A stretch of DNA of 64,000 nucleotides from Siderastrea siderea (lineage: Eukaryota > Cnidaria > Anthozoa > Scleractinia > Rhizangiidae): assembly GCA_964030785.1 (NCBI GenBank), contig OZ034967.1, forward strand, positions 69,627,113-69,691,112. Reading direction: 5' to 3'. The notes beneath the pieces are model-generated. The model worked only from the letters and a program-made list of their open reading frames with translations. It had not been told where the DNA came from and made no database searches. The position numbers and the translations under genes are program-made. Positions 9,001-19,989 of this stretch are shown in pieces. Each line of letters opens with the position of its first letter. Positions within the stretch are counted from its first letter, which is position 1.

Positions 9001-12000
9001 ACTACTTGCTAATTAAAAATAAATTATTTGCTTACAATTATGTCATGACATTGGGGCTTGAAAATTATTTTATGTTTCGACTGATGCCGGGTATTATTTT
9101 ACTGCCAGAGGAAGATGCGAAGAAGTGCAGCATTATGCATGTAATTACTTACATGTAATTCAGGTGAATCAATTCATTCATCCATTTTAAGTACCAATCA
9201 GTCAATCAATCAACCACTCAACCAACTGGCTGATAAATCAGTCAATCAGCCAATTAAAAAATAAATCATTCAATCAATCAATCAATCAATCAATCAGTCA
9301 ATTAATAAATCAATAAATCAATCAATCTGTCACTTCAGTGTTGCCAATGCGAATAGCAAATGGTCCAGTAATGACAAGTGACTTTATTTGATGCACAGAT
9401 TATGACTCACTCTCTTACTACCCCAGACCGTGATGGCAGTAGATCTCAAGACTTTAGTTCGTTTTGGTTTGATAATTTGTCACCAATAAGCATTGTTACT
9501 GATTGCCATAATCTGGTACCAAAGAAAAACAAAAGGAATAGCCTCTTCCTAAATCATTTCAGAATAGTCTGAAACCTAACAGGCAATGAACTGACAAAAA
9601 GGGATCAGACTGTGGTGAATCAGTCAATCGATATAGTTTTCCCCATAAAGAGAATTCAATCAAATAGGTCTGACTCTTCATTCCTGGGATAGTAGTGGGG
9701 GGATACTCCCCCCAAAAAAGATATGGGGCAGTGTGTGCTCATCAGATATTTTGAAGTAGAGCCCTAAAAGGTGTACTTCAGGATTCATTCCATTTTCATA
9801 CATCATCCACTTAGTGGTACTGAGGGGTCAGTCAAAATGTTAAGCAGAAAAAGACAAAAAACTATAGAACCTTATTTCAAAACTGCTCTTCATATTTTTT
9901 ATTTGAATTGATAAAGTGTGTCTGGGAATATAGCTAAAAGTACAAATTTCTTAACCAAACCCTTATAATAAACTGCCATATTTTCCTGACATCAGGTTGA
10001 TGGAATAAAAACCTGTAAGAAAAACAAAGCAGATTTTAATTATCGCAATTACCAATAGTAGGACAGTCAGTGTGGACGCGCCAGAGAAAAATGAGAGACT
10101 GCTCCTAGTCTATGAGAATGGTACCAACTTGGGCCGGGCCTGTTTACACGAAACGTACGAAACATGAAGCTAGTATAAAATAATTATCATCTTAGGCTGT
10201 GTTTACACGAGTGATTTCATCCCGAGATGACTTTCATATCGGTGTCTGGTCATTTACCTGTAAGTTTTTACATGGTTTCGAGCTGAAATGGTGTTTACCC
10301 CGGGACGATTTCATCCCGGTGCTGAAGACCGGGATGAAATCGTCCCAGGGTGAACACATTTCAGCTCCAAATCAAGTAAACATTTACAGGTAAATGACCA
10401 GACACCGCGATGAAAGTCACCCTGGGATAAAGTCACTCATGTAAACAGGGCCTTAGGCTGGTTTAACTCATCACTGCTGCTGAACCAATATGAATGACTC
10501 AGAACGGTTTGAAATCAGACTGGGGAGCCACTTTAGCATGAACAGGGTTCCAATTGGTCTGAGATATTTGTTTTGGGTATGCATATTTAATAAGTGGCGT
10601 TGGAGCATTCCAAGTTGTTGGATAATAGATAAACTGGATTTTTAAGGATGGGATGGTTGCGGACCATATTAACACAAACAGAGTTTAGATTGGTCTCAGG
10701 TAAACACTTCATGCCAGTCTGACTTTCAGACCGGTCTCATGTAAACAAAATCGTACCAGTCTGAGTTTGCACCGGTCTCGTGAAATCAGGGCGTTACTGC
10801 CCCTGGGTCTCTGAGGATGTTGTTAAACATTCTTGGGAGCTGCTCGACTTTAGGCTAAGGGGGGGTTTACATAATACCAGCATGATTTTCATTCTGGCAC
10901 AAGTTCCTCCTGATTTCCTCGTTTCTCTGTATTTGTTTATTGATTACAGCACAAAATCTCATAACTGTACAAGTCATACCTGTGTGAGCTTGCCCCAGTA
11001 GTGGTACTGGGTCACAATAATCACTGTGGTACGGAAACCCATACATGGTATATAACTGTTTGATTCATTCTGCATTACGTTTTAACCCTTTAACCATCAA
11101 GAATAAATCTTACATCACCGTGAAAAGTGGATTTCGTAACTTAAGTGGATATAAGGTTTTCATCACCTACCCCAATGGAAGTCTTGATGGAACACTCATG
11201 TAATTGTTGTGATTTAATTTTATCCTTGGTTCAACTTTTATTTTCCCTTATGAGTATTAGGATTGCCACATTTTCTTTTTCCTTAAAGGCTGTTTTAGCC
11301 ACCCAGTCTTCTATGTGTTTACACGACAATATAAAACAGATCATGCTCAAATTCCACACTACAGAAATTTGTGCTTGTCCTCATACACTTAAAGGCAGAT
11401 GGTTTAAATATCTGGTATATTTGAATGATTTTAAAACTGTTTAACTGTGCTTAATTATGTTTGACGGGGTTCAGAAATTGGAATCAAACACTGCTGTATG
11501 CATATTATTGGTTTAATTGTGTTCAACTACCAAACCCAAATTAAACCGATCATTGCATTTGACCCAGTTCATTTTACTGAACAGTAAGATAGTACGTAAG
11601 CTGAGATAATTATACGATTGATATCTTCCATGTGCATACCTTCACTGTAAGAAAAGCTGCATCACTGATCACTGCTGACATATACATGCCTAGTATAGAT
11701 AAAAAAGGATCAGTGAAAACAACAACTTCAGGGCTAAAAATTGACAGTCTCCTGGTTGCCAGTAGCAATTTAAAACTGACCAGGGCCACTAAAAGTTGAG
11801 GTTTGTTTTTACTGACATGTGACTCCAGTCTTACTTAGAGTTCTACAGTGTGTGGTACTTTTTCCACATGATCATTGGCGAAATCCCTGGGTAAAAGACT
11901 TACTTCTCACCTGGGCTGGGAGGGGTCTATTCAAGTAAGTATGGTTTTAAATTTGTTGATTTAGACTAGAGGATTTTGAAAGCCACTTTATCTAAATGGC

Positions 12001-15000
12001 CTGGTCCACTATACTAAGCGAGCAAGTGAAAAGACCCTGGGGACTAGGTTGGAATTCAAGGATACTGGCCCGAGTTGCAATTCAATGATTCAAGTACTGA
12101 AGTTAATTTTTTACCCTGCCAATTATGGAATAACTTAATCAGTAAAAGTAGAGAATGAGATGTACAAAAAAATTACATCCACCTGCTTTGAACTCGATTA
12201 TCTTAAGCATATTTTCCCAAAAGTGATCAACACATAACTTTTAATAAAAGTTTTACATGTACCTAATTCGAAATTTAAATTTGTTGTTTGTCATCAAATC
12301 ATGCCAACTATAGCTTTGAACCTTACTTGATCTAAGAAACATTCGTGAGTCATTAGATGTATATAAATAATTTGCAAGCAGTGAAGAAAAGCCACAGCTA
12401 ATAAACAAATGGAGTTGGAGATAAAATAAGGCTAAACTACAGAATGCAGGGCCACTTACACACATCTTCAAACGAGCTGGCTCGTTTGGCTCGTTTGCTC
12501 ACTGACGAGCCAAACGAGCCAAACGAGCCACCACATATATACACCCAACAATTGAGCACTCAAATAATTCATTTCTCTTTCTTTTTATCCACTGCCGAGC
12601 CAAAGGAGCCAAACGAGCCACCACATATATACACCCAACACTTAGCGTTCAAATAATTCATTTCTTGTTCTTTTTATCCACAGCCGAGCCAAACGAACCA
12701 AACAAGCCACCACATATATACACCCAACATTTGAGCACTCAAATAATTTCTTTCTCATTCTTTTTGTCCACTGCCGAGCCAAACGAGCCACCAAATCTAA
12801 ATGCCTTCAAAAATGGCCCTGTATCCTGTAGTTGCTCCATAAAGTATGTTATGTGTTATGTTATGTTATGTTGTTATGAGATGTTTACAGCACGTAAGCT
12901 TAAATGATGCTACACAAAAGAATTTAAGCTTATCTGCCATTATTAACATTAGGAGAATAGCCTGACCTTCTTTCTTTAAGCAATAGCTGTTTGAAACATT
13001 AATTTTAACAGCAACGCTGCGATTAAAGTTACTGAAAACATAAAGGATGCGATGCTACACTTTTACTTGGCCAACAAATAACATACGATTCACAAACGAG
13101 TGTACAAAAACTACATCACTTCATATAACGTTTATTTAAAGACTTACGAAACTTAATAAACTTTAGTTACCAACCTAAGTGTCTAACTTCGGCTTTTTGC
13201 TACCGGAACGAAAATGGCAAATTATTTAAGCACTGGACTAACGATAAACATGAAACATTAAACTATAATGGGCTATTCCATTTGATATCCGCACCCCCCC
13301 AGTTGAGGACTGACCTTTCCCTCTTACCCCTAGAGAATTCCATTAAAAAGTGTTACCCCCTGAAGACATCCTTAAGAAATGGGTTTACCCCTGAAGAATT
13401 CCACTTATAATATGGGTTTTACCCCTAAAGAATTCCCCAGCGGGGTGCGGATATTAAATGGAATAGACCAATGATCGATCGGTAAAGCCCTGCTAATATA
13501 TTAAGCTGTTTACCGAAGACAATAAAAAGCTATAGTTACACGTACCTGACATGAGCAATGCAGCGAAAAATGAAGTGCTGTCCTCTTTCCGAGAAACCAT
13601 TAACAATTCTTTAGCAGAAATGGACCACAGAAAGCTAAAACACCTTTTCACCCCATTTTTCAGCTTTTGTCGCTAGCTATGGCGCCGCGCCTAAGAAGTG
13701 CACCAGTCTTCCTGAGCAATCCGTGACATTGGTGCCCAGTACTCCGCGTGCCTGCAAATTCACATCCCTAAGCTATATGAAAACGAATTAAAAAAAACTG
13801 TTAACGTAGTTAGAAAGAGCATAGTCTGAAACCAAATATGCTGCTTCGTTTTTACATTTATATTAAAACCTCACAAAACAGGGGATTATCAAAAGTTTAA
13901 GGCTCATTTTTCATCGTGCTTTTTTCAAAAGGAAAAATAATAATGGACGTTTTTGAATAACTTACAATTTTTCTACAATATTACTGTGAGAAATTACGAA
14001 TTTATTGAGCTTAAAGCAGTTTTAAAGTAATTTGAATTTTCTGTGCGCTCTGGTCACGTGACCAATGACGTCAGAACAGGGGATTATCAAAAGTTTAAGG
14101 CTCATTTTTCATCGTGCTTTTTTCAAAAGGAAAAATAATAATGGACGTTTTTGAATAACTTGCAATTTTTCTACAATATTACTGTGAGAAATTACGAATT
14201 TATTGAGCTTAAAGCAGTTTTAAAGTAATTTGAATTTTCTGTGCGCTCTGGTCACGTGACCAATGACGTCAGAACAGTGAGCATATCATGGTCGTTACTT
14301 TCATGCGAAGTTCTATTAACCAGCCAAGCTTTGTTTCTCTCCGCCTTAAACTACCATAGCTACTGACTCCTTACCAGTCCCCTGGGAAATGCTCCTGTAC
14401 AGAGCCACCTTAACTTTCAAATGCCAGATGTCAACTGGCAATTTCCATATTGCCCATTCCAATGACTATCAGGGCACGTTATCTGCTTTTGAATTGATGG
14501 AGGCCTGTTCTTGCAGTGAGCTAAAACATTTTTTTTTGCCATAGTCACGTGAATAGTGACGTCATCACCCTAACGTTACTATGAGGGATAACTTTCACGA
14601 AGTTGTAAATAACACGTGGTACAGCATTCTCTTCGACCACAAGTTAACTAAGTTATTTTGCATTGAAATTTTTCTGGTGCAAAGCATTCTGGGAAAGCTC
14701 TTATTATAATTATAATATTGTTTTTAATTATTATTATTAAGCAGATGTCATTTATAGGCTGGCATGATTGATTAATGCAATTGTGGGCCCTTTTATGATA
14801 TAAGCAAGAGTTTTTTAGTGGAAAATAGACCATCCGAAACCACATCCGGCACTCAAGTGGCGTATTTTACATATCCTCACTAATGAGGCTATCAATGACG
14901 TCGATTTCCGCTTTTACACTGTTCTTTGTATACGACGTTTGCCAAACGCCAGCAGAAAAGTGGCGAGCGATAGATTCATGAACTTCACGGAAGCTGACAT

Positions 15001-16160
15001 GAAAGCATTCACTGTAGAGAAAGATAACGTTAACACGGAGAAGAGACCTTCATATGACTTAAGATTATTCAGGGATTTCCTTGCAAGTGAAGACGAAAGG
15101 GGAGAACTTCAAGAAATTCCTGCCACCGAGTTCGCGAGAAAGTTCGTGCTTACTCTCCTGTCTATACCATAAAAAAGGAAATTACACAGCGGCTTGAAGA
15201 TGTGGATTTTATTTTCGAGAGGTAACGACAAAACAGAATTCTTATCTTCACGTTGCCGTATAATATCCGGGGTTCGATTCCCGTCGGGGACTCAGATTTT
15301 TTCTTTCTCCCACGCTCGTGACAAACTGAATATTCCATCTTTCTTATTTCTTGCCGAGCTTAACATTTACCCTCTTTTTTTCTTCCTAATCACACACGGT
15401 GCTTTCGACATTGCTGATCCTAGCAGTATGCAGGACGTGTGTCACAACGAACTCAGTAAATGTGACCTCGCTCCCCACGAGTCTCCCAGTAGCTCAGTGG
15501 CTAGAGCGCCCGACCGGTGTACGGGAGGTCATGGGTTCGATTCCCGTCGGGGACTCAGCTCGTGACAAACTGAATATTCCATCTTTCTTATCCTCCATTT
15601 ATTTTCTGTTGGGTATATTTAACAAAATATCATGGTGAAGCTTTTCTGTACAGGATCATCACATGTTCATTGTTTGCTTATTAGGTAAAATAGCTGGAGA
15701 ACATTACACTCACCCTGGTGGTGGAGTGAACTACCTTTGCCTTCCGGACAGTCCACGGTACGGCAGGTACAAAGACGGCTACCAAAGCGGGGGATACGTG
15801 TACGGCACTGAGTATCAACTCAATTACTTCAATCCCTTCAGAAGGAATCTTCATGACCATGATGCACCATGTGCTGTCTGCTTCGTGAGTTCACGTAGCT
15901 CATTGCTTATGATGCCCGCAAGGAATGACTGTCCGTCTGGATGGACCGACGAGTACCATGGGTACCTGATGGCTGGAAAAGACGACCACAGGAAGTCAAG
16001 TGACTTCATCTGCGTTGACGAGAATGCAGAGGCTGTTCCCGGTAGTAGGGCCGACATGAATGGTGCATTGCTGTACCCTGTAGAAGGACATGTGTGTCGC
16101 TCATCACCGTGTTCGTATGTCGACGGACGAGAGTTGACATGCGCTGTGTGCACCAAGTGA
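5878..16160 (+). CDS. Short-chain collagen (collagen C4-like), copy 1, four exons
   Basis: Predicted 326-residue secreted short-chain collagen, joined from exons 5878-6074, 7015-7056, 7640-7905 and 15685-16160. All introns are GT-AG and the phases (2, 2, 1) keep one frame. In order it has a signal peptide ([13 protein letters not shown]), a short acidic propeptide ending in RERRA (furin-type site), a heptad-like stretch ([12 protein letters not shown] into exon 2), 18 Gly-X-Y triplets, then the C-terminal domain. That domain runs from GVNYVRWG through [11 protein letters not shown] to CAVCTK, with ten cysteines. The domain matches the spongin short-chain collagen family, which builds thin extracellular matrix; matrix location is inferred. 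Compared with copies 2 and 3 it lacks 15 propeptide residues and has three extra triplets. Intron 3 is 7.8 kb and full of insertions. An AATAAA lies at 17525. Confidence 0.9.
7015..7056 (+). CDS. Collagen copy 1 exon 2
   Basis: This 42-nt micro-exon encodes [13 protein letters not shown] within the coiled coil. Acceptor GCAG at 7011-7014, donor GTATGC at 7057. Exon 2 is 42 nt in all copies, so skipping it would keep the frame. Confidence 0.88.
7640..7905 (+). CDS. Collagen copy 1 exon 3 (Gly-X-Y region)
   Basis: After CTGTAG it encodes the end of the coil, 18 Gly-X-Y triplets and [13 protein letters not shown]. The GTAAGG donor follows at 7906. It is 266 nt long. Confidence 0.92.
8142..8515 (+). 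mobile_element. LINE 3' end (CR1/L2-like) in intron 3 of copy 1
   Basis: Bases about 8147-8265 translate to [15 protein letters not shown] and [14 protein letters not shown] before a stop. This is the usual C-terminus of CR1/L2/Jockey-type reverse transcriptases. A partly duplicated AT-rich 3' UTR follows, then CAGCGCTATATAAATCATT and a (TTA)n tail (8450-8507), typical of these LINEs. Only the terminal few hundred bases are present. Confidence 0.7.
8516..10191. other. Intron 3 of collagen copy 1, mostly unassigned
   Basis: Apart from a (GAT)n run near 8768-8788 and (CAAT)n runs at about 9190-9325, no coding or repeat family is recognised. Confidence 0.5.
9190..9325. repeat. (AATC)n microsatellite
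   Basis: Degenerate to perfect CAAT tetranucleotide repeats, cleanest near 9268-9296. Confidence 0.85.
10195..10452. mobile_element. Fold-back MITE with TTA target duplication
   Basis: Two arms of about 120 bp (10195-10315 and 10326-10452) are inverted complements, for example GGTAAATGACCAGACACC against the left arm. The ends begin GGC-TGTTTACA-GAGTGA and are flanked by TTA on both sides (10192-10194, 10453-10455). A 3-bp TWA duplication is what PIF/Harbinger elements make. Confidence 0.75.
12470..12800. repeat. 90-bp minisatellite
   Basis: About 3.5 units of 90 bp share CCACCACATATATACACCCA (units near 12528, 12618, 12708) and clusters of GAGCCAAAC. Because 90 is divisible by three, the forward frame stays open and repeats [11 protein letters not shown]. 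This is a repeat artefact, not a protein gene. An inverted GGCTCGTTTGGCTCG just upstream (12478-12495) can pair with the units. Confidence 0.85.
13270..13469. mobile_element. 200-bp MITE with terminal inverted repeats
   Basis: The ends CTATTCCATTTGATATCCGC and its near complement (about 13444-13469) form terminal inverted repeats of about 30 bp. The interior has short tandem ACCCCTARAGAATTCC-like units. No coding sequence. Confidence 0.65.
13877..14277. repeat. 197-bp tandem duplication
   Basis: Two head-to-tail copies start at AACAGGGGATTATC (13877 and 14074) and end at GTCACGTGACCAATGACGTC. They are almost identical over 197 bp, so the duplication is recent. Each contains GTCACGTGAC and TGACGTCA sites. 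Confidence 0.9.
14939..15172 (+). pseudogene. Crypton-type (DUF3504) N-terminal fragment, intron 3 of copy 1
   Basis: A 77-codon frame contains [19 protein letters not shown] and [18 protein letters not shown], followed by [14 protein letters not shown]. This resembles the N-terminal helical (SAM-like) part of DUF3504 tyrosine-recombinase-related proteins (Crypton, ZMYM/QRICH1-type). The catalytic domain is absent. A homologous fragment sits in the same place in intron 3 of copy 2 and is absent from copy 3. The assignment relies on pattern recognition. Confidence 0.55.
15262..15345 (+). mobile_element. 5'-truncated tRNA-derived SINE
   Basis: It begins in the T-arm (GGGGTTCGATTCCCGTCGGG, a B box) and continues with GCTCGTGACAAACTGAATAT. 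The same T-arm and tail recur about 280 bp downstream at 15530-15590. Confidence 0.65.
15481..15590 (+). mobile_element. tRNA-derived SINE (Thr-like head)
   Basis: Bases 15481-15554 fold as a near-complete tRNA: D-arm AGCTCAGTGGCTAGAGC (A box), anticodon loop CCGGTGT with GGT in anticodon position, T-arm GGGTTCGATTCCCG (B box), acceptor with a mismatch. C at position 33 and the weak stem argue against a working tRNA. The trailing GCTCGTGACAAACTGAATAT body is shared with 15301-15340, so this is a SINE. Confidence 0.65.
15685..16160 (+). CDS. Collagen copy 1 exon 4 (C-terminal domain)
   Basis: Acceptor TTATTAG at 15678-15684. An upstream CAG acceptor at 15653 would run into a stop, so it is rejected. 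It encodes the cysteine-rich domain and ends at TGA 16158-16160. The length of 476 nt equals copy 2. Confidence 0.92.
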
Positions 16161-16354
16161 CGGAAAGACTGACTGTCTACAGCAAGTAAGAGACATCCCC
16201 GAATGACAGCGGCTAACAATTAACAGTGAGATTTTAGACTATCGGGATTCACCATAAAACCAAACAGAAAATAGACAATTTGAAATACGAACCAATGAAA
16301 AAAGTAGAGCATAAAGTTGAGATTCTTTAATTTTAAGCAATTGTAAGCAATTAA

Positions 16355-17302
16355 GGTGGTCTTATACTCAAAAAGTTGATGTTCGGTTACAAAAATCACT
16401 TTTTTAAAATGGCAAAATTGTAACCTTAAACACTTGGAAATGCTGTCTTGAAATAATCTCACTCGATTTCCAGCATTAAAGCAGTGAAATTTAAGAAATC
16501 TAATCAGCAGTATGTGACTTTTTCCATAGCAACGGCCGTAGCAACAATTGTTTACATTTATTAAATGCTCACAAACAAACTTCAATATGAACATTACCTC
16601 CCCTCCCCACCCACCTCTCTGTAAAATAACATCTGATACTACTGTGGAGAAACACCTGACTGAGGAGAGAGTCCTGAGGTCCGAAATTTAACCTACAAAA
16701 CATGACCCAAATCTTACAGAAACGATGGTTTTTGCATCGAATTACCATTCAGCTTGTATTTTAGTGTCTAGAATCCGTTCCCTTATCTTTAAGACTGTTT
16801 TCTCCAATAACAAAATTTATTGAACTGTTGAACTTTTAAGCAAGATATCTTCGACGCATTGTAACCGAGTCTTTTGAAATTTTCAGCAAGATTAATTCCT
16901 AGGTCGCAAACCTAAAAAGTGCTCAAGATCTTGAACTGCTTCTCGGTAAGTGAATCTTTGCCCTCTTTTCTATTTCTTCTACTTTAATTTCTGGAAAAAA
17001 ATATAAATAAATTTTCAAGAGGCCAAGCAGACTAATTCTCAAAGATTACCTCCTAAAGAATTTTTCTGTGGACAGATTAAAGTTGTCTTCATACTTATCC
17101 AACCGTGCATTAGTTAGATGTCGTGCTTACAATGAACCCCCCTATTTTCTTACTTAGGAGGATGGTTAATCATTATCTATTATGACATGTGACCTGAAAA
17201 GACTCATTCTGACGTCAGGGCGTGTATCCCTATAATATGATGGTAAAAGTTTCCCACAAAGTTCTTTTCCAAAAGAATTCACTTTTTGGGTATAAGACGA
17301 CC
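16355..17302. mobile_element. TTAA-flanked DNA element in 3' UTR of copy 1
   Basis: Terminal inverted repeats GGTGGTCTTATACTCAAAAA (left) and its near complement (right, about 17281-17302) are flanked by TTAA at 16351-16354 and 17303-17306. Copies 2 and 3 carry the uninterrupted sequence (TTTTAAGCAATTAATTAA near 28251, and near 42707). The 948-bp insert has no coding sequence. TTAA duplication suits piggyBac or Kolobok families. Confidence 0.8.
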
Positions 17303-17524
17303 TTAATTAATTTTAAGAAATTACCGTTAACAGAGTTCATTATAGAGTTGATGAACTCCAGCGATTATTTCATTAATACACAGTTGGTAAAGTTGATTTG
17401 CTCCTCTTTGGATTTGTGCAACAATTTGTTATCAATCGAGTTTGATGCATCTTTTCAATTGCGTTTGTTGACGTTCTTAATCATGTTATGCTTTTGCAAT
17501 ACTGTATTGATTTACAGTCATGCA

Positions 17525-17530
17525 AATAAA
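17525..17530 (+). terminator. Polyadenylation signal, collagen copy 1
   Basis: AATAAA within TCATGCAAATAAAG, followed by a TTGTTGTTG-rich stretch. The same block ends copy 2. It lies 1.36 kb past the stop, of which about 0.95 kb is the TTAA-flanked insert. Confidence 0.65.
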
Positions 17531-17814
17531 GTTTATTGTTGTTGTTTCTGACTTTCAGAGGTGACCCACCTGACTGTAGAGTTGACTTAATAACAATAAA
17601 GATCAACTTGCCATTAAAAAACTAGAAAGATTCTCTCTTTTTTATGGCGAGTGCGATTTCTTTGTCCAGCATCGAATCAGAACCGAGAATCGCTAGGGAA
17701 GAGGATGAGGATGATTAATCTGCTAGCCTGCGAGCGCGAGCCAGAGCATGTTTTCGATACGGAGCCTTTCTTGCGTGTCCACTGATTTTTCACGCCAGAA
17801 AACCCCACAATTTG

Positions 17815-18350
17815 ATGGTGGTGGTGGTTCTAACTTTTGATTCTGTGGGTGAAATCCTAAAGTGTGACTATTCAAATGATAGCTATTGAGCAGTACTTTC
17901 ATGTGGTGCTGTTTATTATGCTGTACAAGGTGGATCTAACTTTTAAGCCTGTGGATGAAATCATAAAGTGTGACCATTAAAAGGAAAACTATTGATCGGT
18001 ACTTTCATGTGGTGCTGATTCAGTGATGATATGCAAGGTGGTTCTAACTTTTAAGTTTGCGGATGAAATCCTCAAGTGTGGCCATTCAAATGAAAGCTAT
18101 TGACCAGTATTTTCCTGTGGTGCTGTTTGTGGAACAGTCATGTAAAAATGCCGTTCGCAACCTCCTTGCAATCCACCCCACCCTCGGGCGAGACCGGGAC
18201 ATTCAATTTGAAACCGTGTACAATGCAGGAAAGTCGCCGAAATGGTGATGTCCCCGCCCTTGGGGAGGACTTTCAAGTGGTGCCATATATTATGCTGGAC
18301 AAGGTGGTTCTAGCTTTTGAGCCTGTGGATGAAATCCTAAAGTGAGACTA
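17815..18350. repeat. Degenerate tandem repeat of about 100 bp
   Basis: Units contain GGTGGTTCTAACTTTTGA, GTGGATGAAATCCTAAAGTG and CAGTACTTTC-TGTGGTGCTG. They recur near 17824, 17928, 18027 and 18297, with further fragments near 20290 and 30146. It flanks copies 1 and 2 on the 3' side. A poly-C and (CA)n tract follows at 18442-18475. Confidence 0.75.
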
Positions 18351-18855
18351 TTCAAATGAAAGCTTTTTACCAGTACTTTCCTGTGGTGCTGTTTGTGGAA
18401 CAGCCATGTGAAAACGCCGTTCGCAACCTCCTCGCCCTCCACCCTCCCCCCCCCCCCCCCAACACACACACACCCTCGGCCGTGACCTTGGGTACTCAGC
18501 TAAAAGACCCATAGCAGTGTCTCGTTTTGCAGCATCTCGAAATTGGACGGTAACACCGCTAAGAAGTAATACAGTACAACCATAGTTTAACGAACCCCGA
18601 TTTGTGTATTAGCACAATTCTGCATTTCTCTGTTTCTTGTCTAGTAGTAACATCGTCTCTCCATATAAACTTTATCTGTAACTTGAGAACAAACTTAAAC
18701 CTCCGTTGGTCCAAAACTTCAGTTTGCAATAAAAGTAATTTTCGCATAAAATGTACACCACATCAGAGGAATAATCATCTCTATTCCATGATCCACACTT
18801 TTTCTTTTGAACTTAATATATGAAATTCATATATTTGAACTGCGGATAAAGATAG

Positions 18856-19225
18856 AATTATGTGTAGATCATCGCAGTGAAGGTGTTTCAACCTAAGCGG
18901 TTGAAAAGAAGAAACCTGAAAAAATTCAAGCTTAAACGGGAATCGAACCCATGATGTCTGCGATACCGGTGTAACGCTCTAACCAACTGAGCTATCAAGC
19001 AAACTGGGAGCTGGTCAATTGACCAGCTCCCAGTTGGCTAGAGCGTTGGTTAGAGCGTTGCACCGGTACCGCATATACCGTTGCACCGGTATCAGTTGGT
19101 TAGAGCGTTGCACCGGTATCGCAGAGGTCATGGGTTCGATTCCCATTCAAGCCTGAATTTTTCAGGTTTCTTCTTTTCAACCGCTTAGGTTGAAACACCT
19201 TCACTGCAATGATCTACACATAATT
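18856..19225. mobile_element. Palindromic pair of tRNA-derived SINEs
   Basis: A minus-strand SINE (18856-19001) and a plus-strand SINE (about 19076-19225) face head-to-head. Both have a tRNA-like head with A box (TAGCTCAGTTGGTTAGAGC on the minus copy) and B box (GGGTTCGATTCC), then the tail CCTGAA-TTTTTCAGG and TTCAACCGCTTAGGTTGAA. Between them lies a perfect 34-bp palindrome at 19002-19035. The plus copy has extra partial head repeats at 19031-19110. The anticodon loop again reads CCGGTAT. Confidence 0.75.
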
Positions 19226-19599
19226 CTACGTTTCCTTTTGTTATTCACTATCCTTTATTTAACTTACAACCTTCATTAACATTCAACTGTCTTAAAGTCC
19301 GGGGAGGGCTTGATAAAGAAACAGGGAAAAGTCGGGCTAAAGAATTGAATTAATAATATATAATGAGATAGATCCCTGAAACGAAGGTTTTTATGCAAAT
19401 TTTCTCATTAATTTTGAACTATCGATACACAATAGACCCCCCGTCCTCTTCCTAGCAAAATCAAGTCCCTACACTAGACGAATTTAAATCAACTACCTTA
19501 CAAAAATTTTAAGTCTTTCAAAATTACAAAGGTGCAGTGCTTGAAAGTAATCGTCTTGTTCTAAGAAATTCCAGTTTCATCGCTTTTTTAAATAAATTT

Positions 19600-19915
19600 A
19601 GAACGGTTTTTTCTAGCTCGAAGTGATGTTGGATTGACTTCTTTTCGGAGCCAAACGCGTTCGAAATCTTAATCTTAGTCGAGGCGTCCAGGGTTGATGT
19701 TTTTGCAAACACCTATGCCCTGTTCGTTGCATTACCAACTTATCTGGAATTCCTTTCTGCACTCCTCGAGTCGTTGTTGTTGCACGGAGACTGTGGGGCA
19801 GTAAACTTTCTCGTGAAAAAGTGTTTTGAGTCAGAAACAGGTCCTTATCACTGTCAATGCCGTCCATCAGACCCACCACAGCAAACCATGAGCGAAAAGT
19901 GGATTTGGTTAACAA
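19600..19915 (-). pseudogene. Crypton-type tyrosine recombinase, C-terminal fragment
   Basis: The minus-strand translation contains HSLRATTTT and, 18 residues on, MQRTGHRCLQ. These are the H-x-x-R and G-H motifs of the tyrosine-recombinase catalytic domain as found in DUF3504/Crypton proteins. The frame breaks after this and the N-terminal half is missing. It is plausibly related to the N-terminal pieces in introns 3 of copies 1 and 2, but joining them is not supported. Confidence 0.6.
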
Positions 19916-19989
19916 TGAAATATCATTTCTGTTCTGATGTATCGGTTGACCTCAAACGAAACAAAATATCAAACAATTAAACACAAATA

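Noticed and set aside
12444..12907. Repetitive protein gene with [11 protein letters not shown] units
   Set aside because: Explained by a 90-bp minisatellite, whose period happens to preserve the frame.
15481..15554. Functional tRNA-Thr gene
   Set aside because: C instead of U at position 33, weak anticodon stem and acceptor mismatch. The tail is shared with a neighbouring repeat, so SINE is the better call.
15653..15690. Exon 4 of copy 1 starting after the CAG at 15653 (also in copies 2 and 3)
   Set aside because: That frame meets a TAA within 12 codons in copies 1 and 2. The TTAG acceptor 30 bp on keeps the phase.
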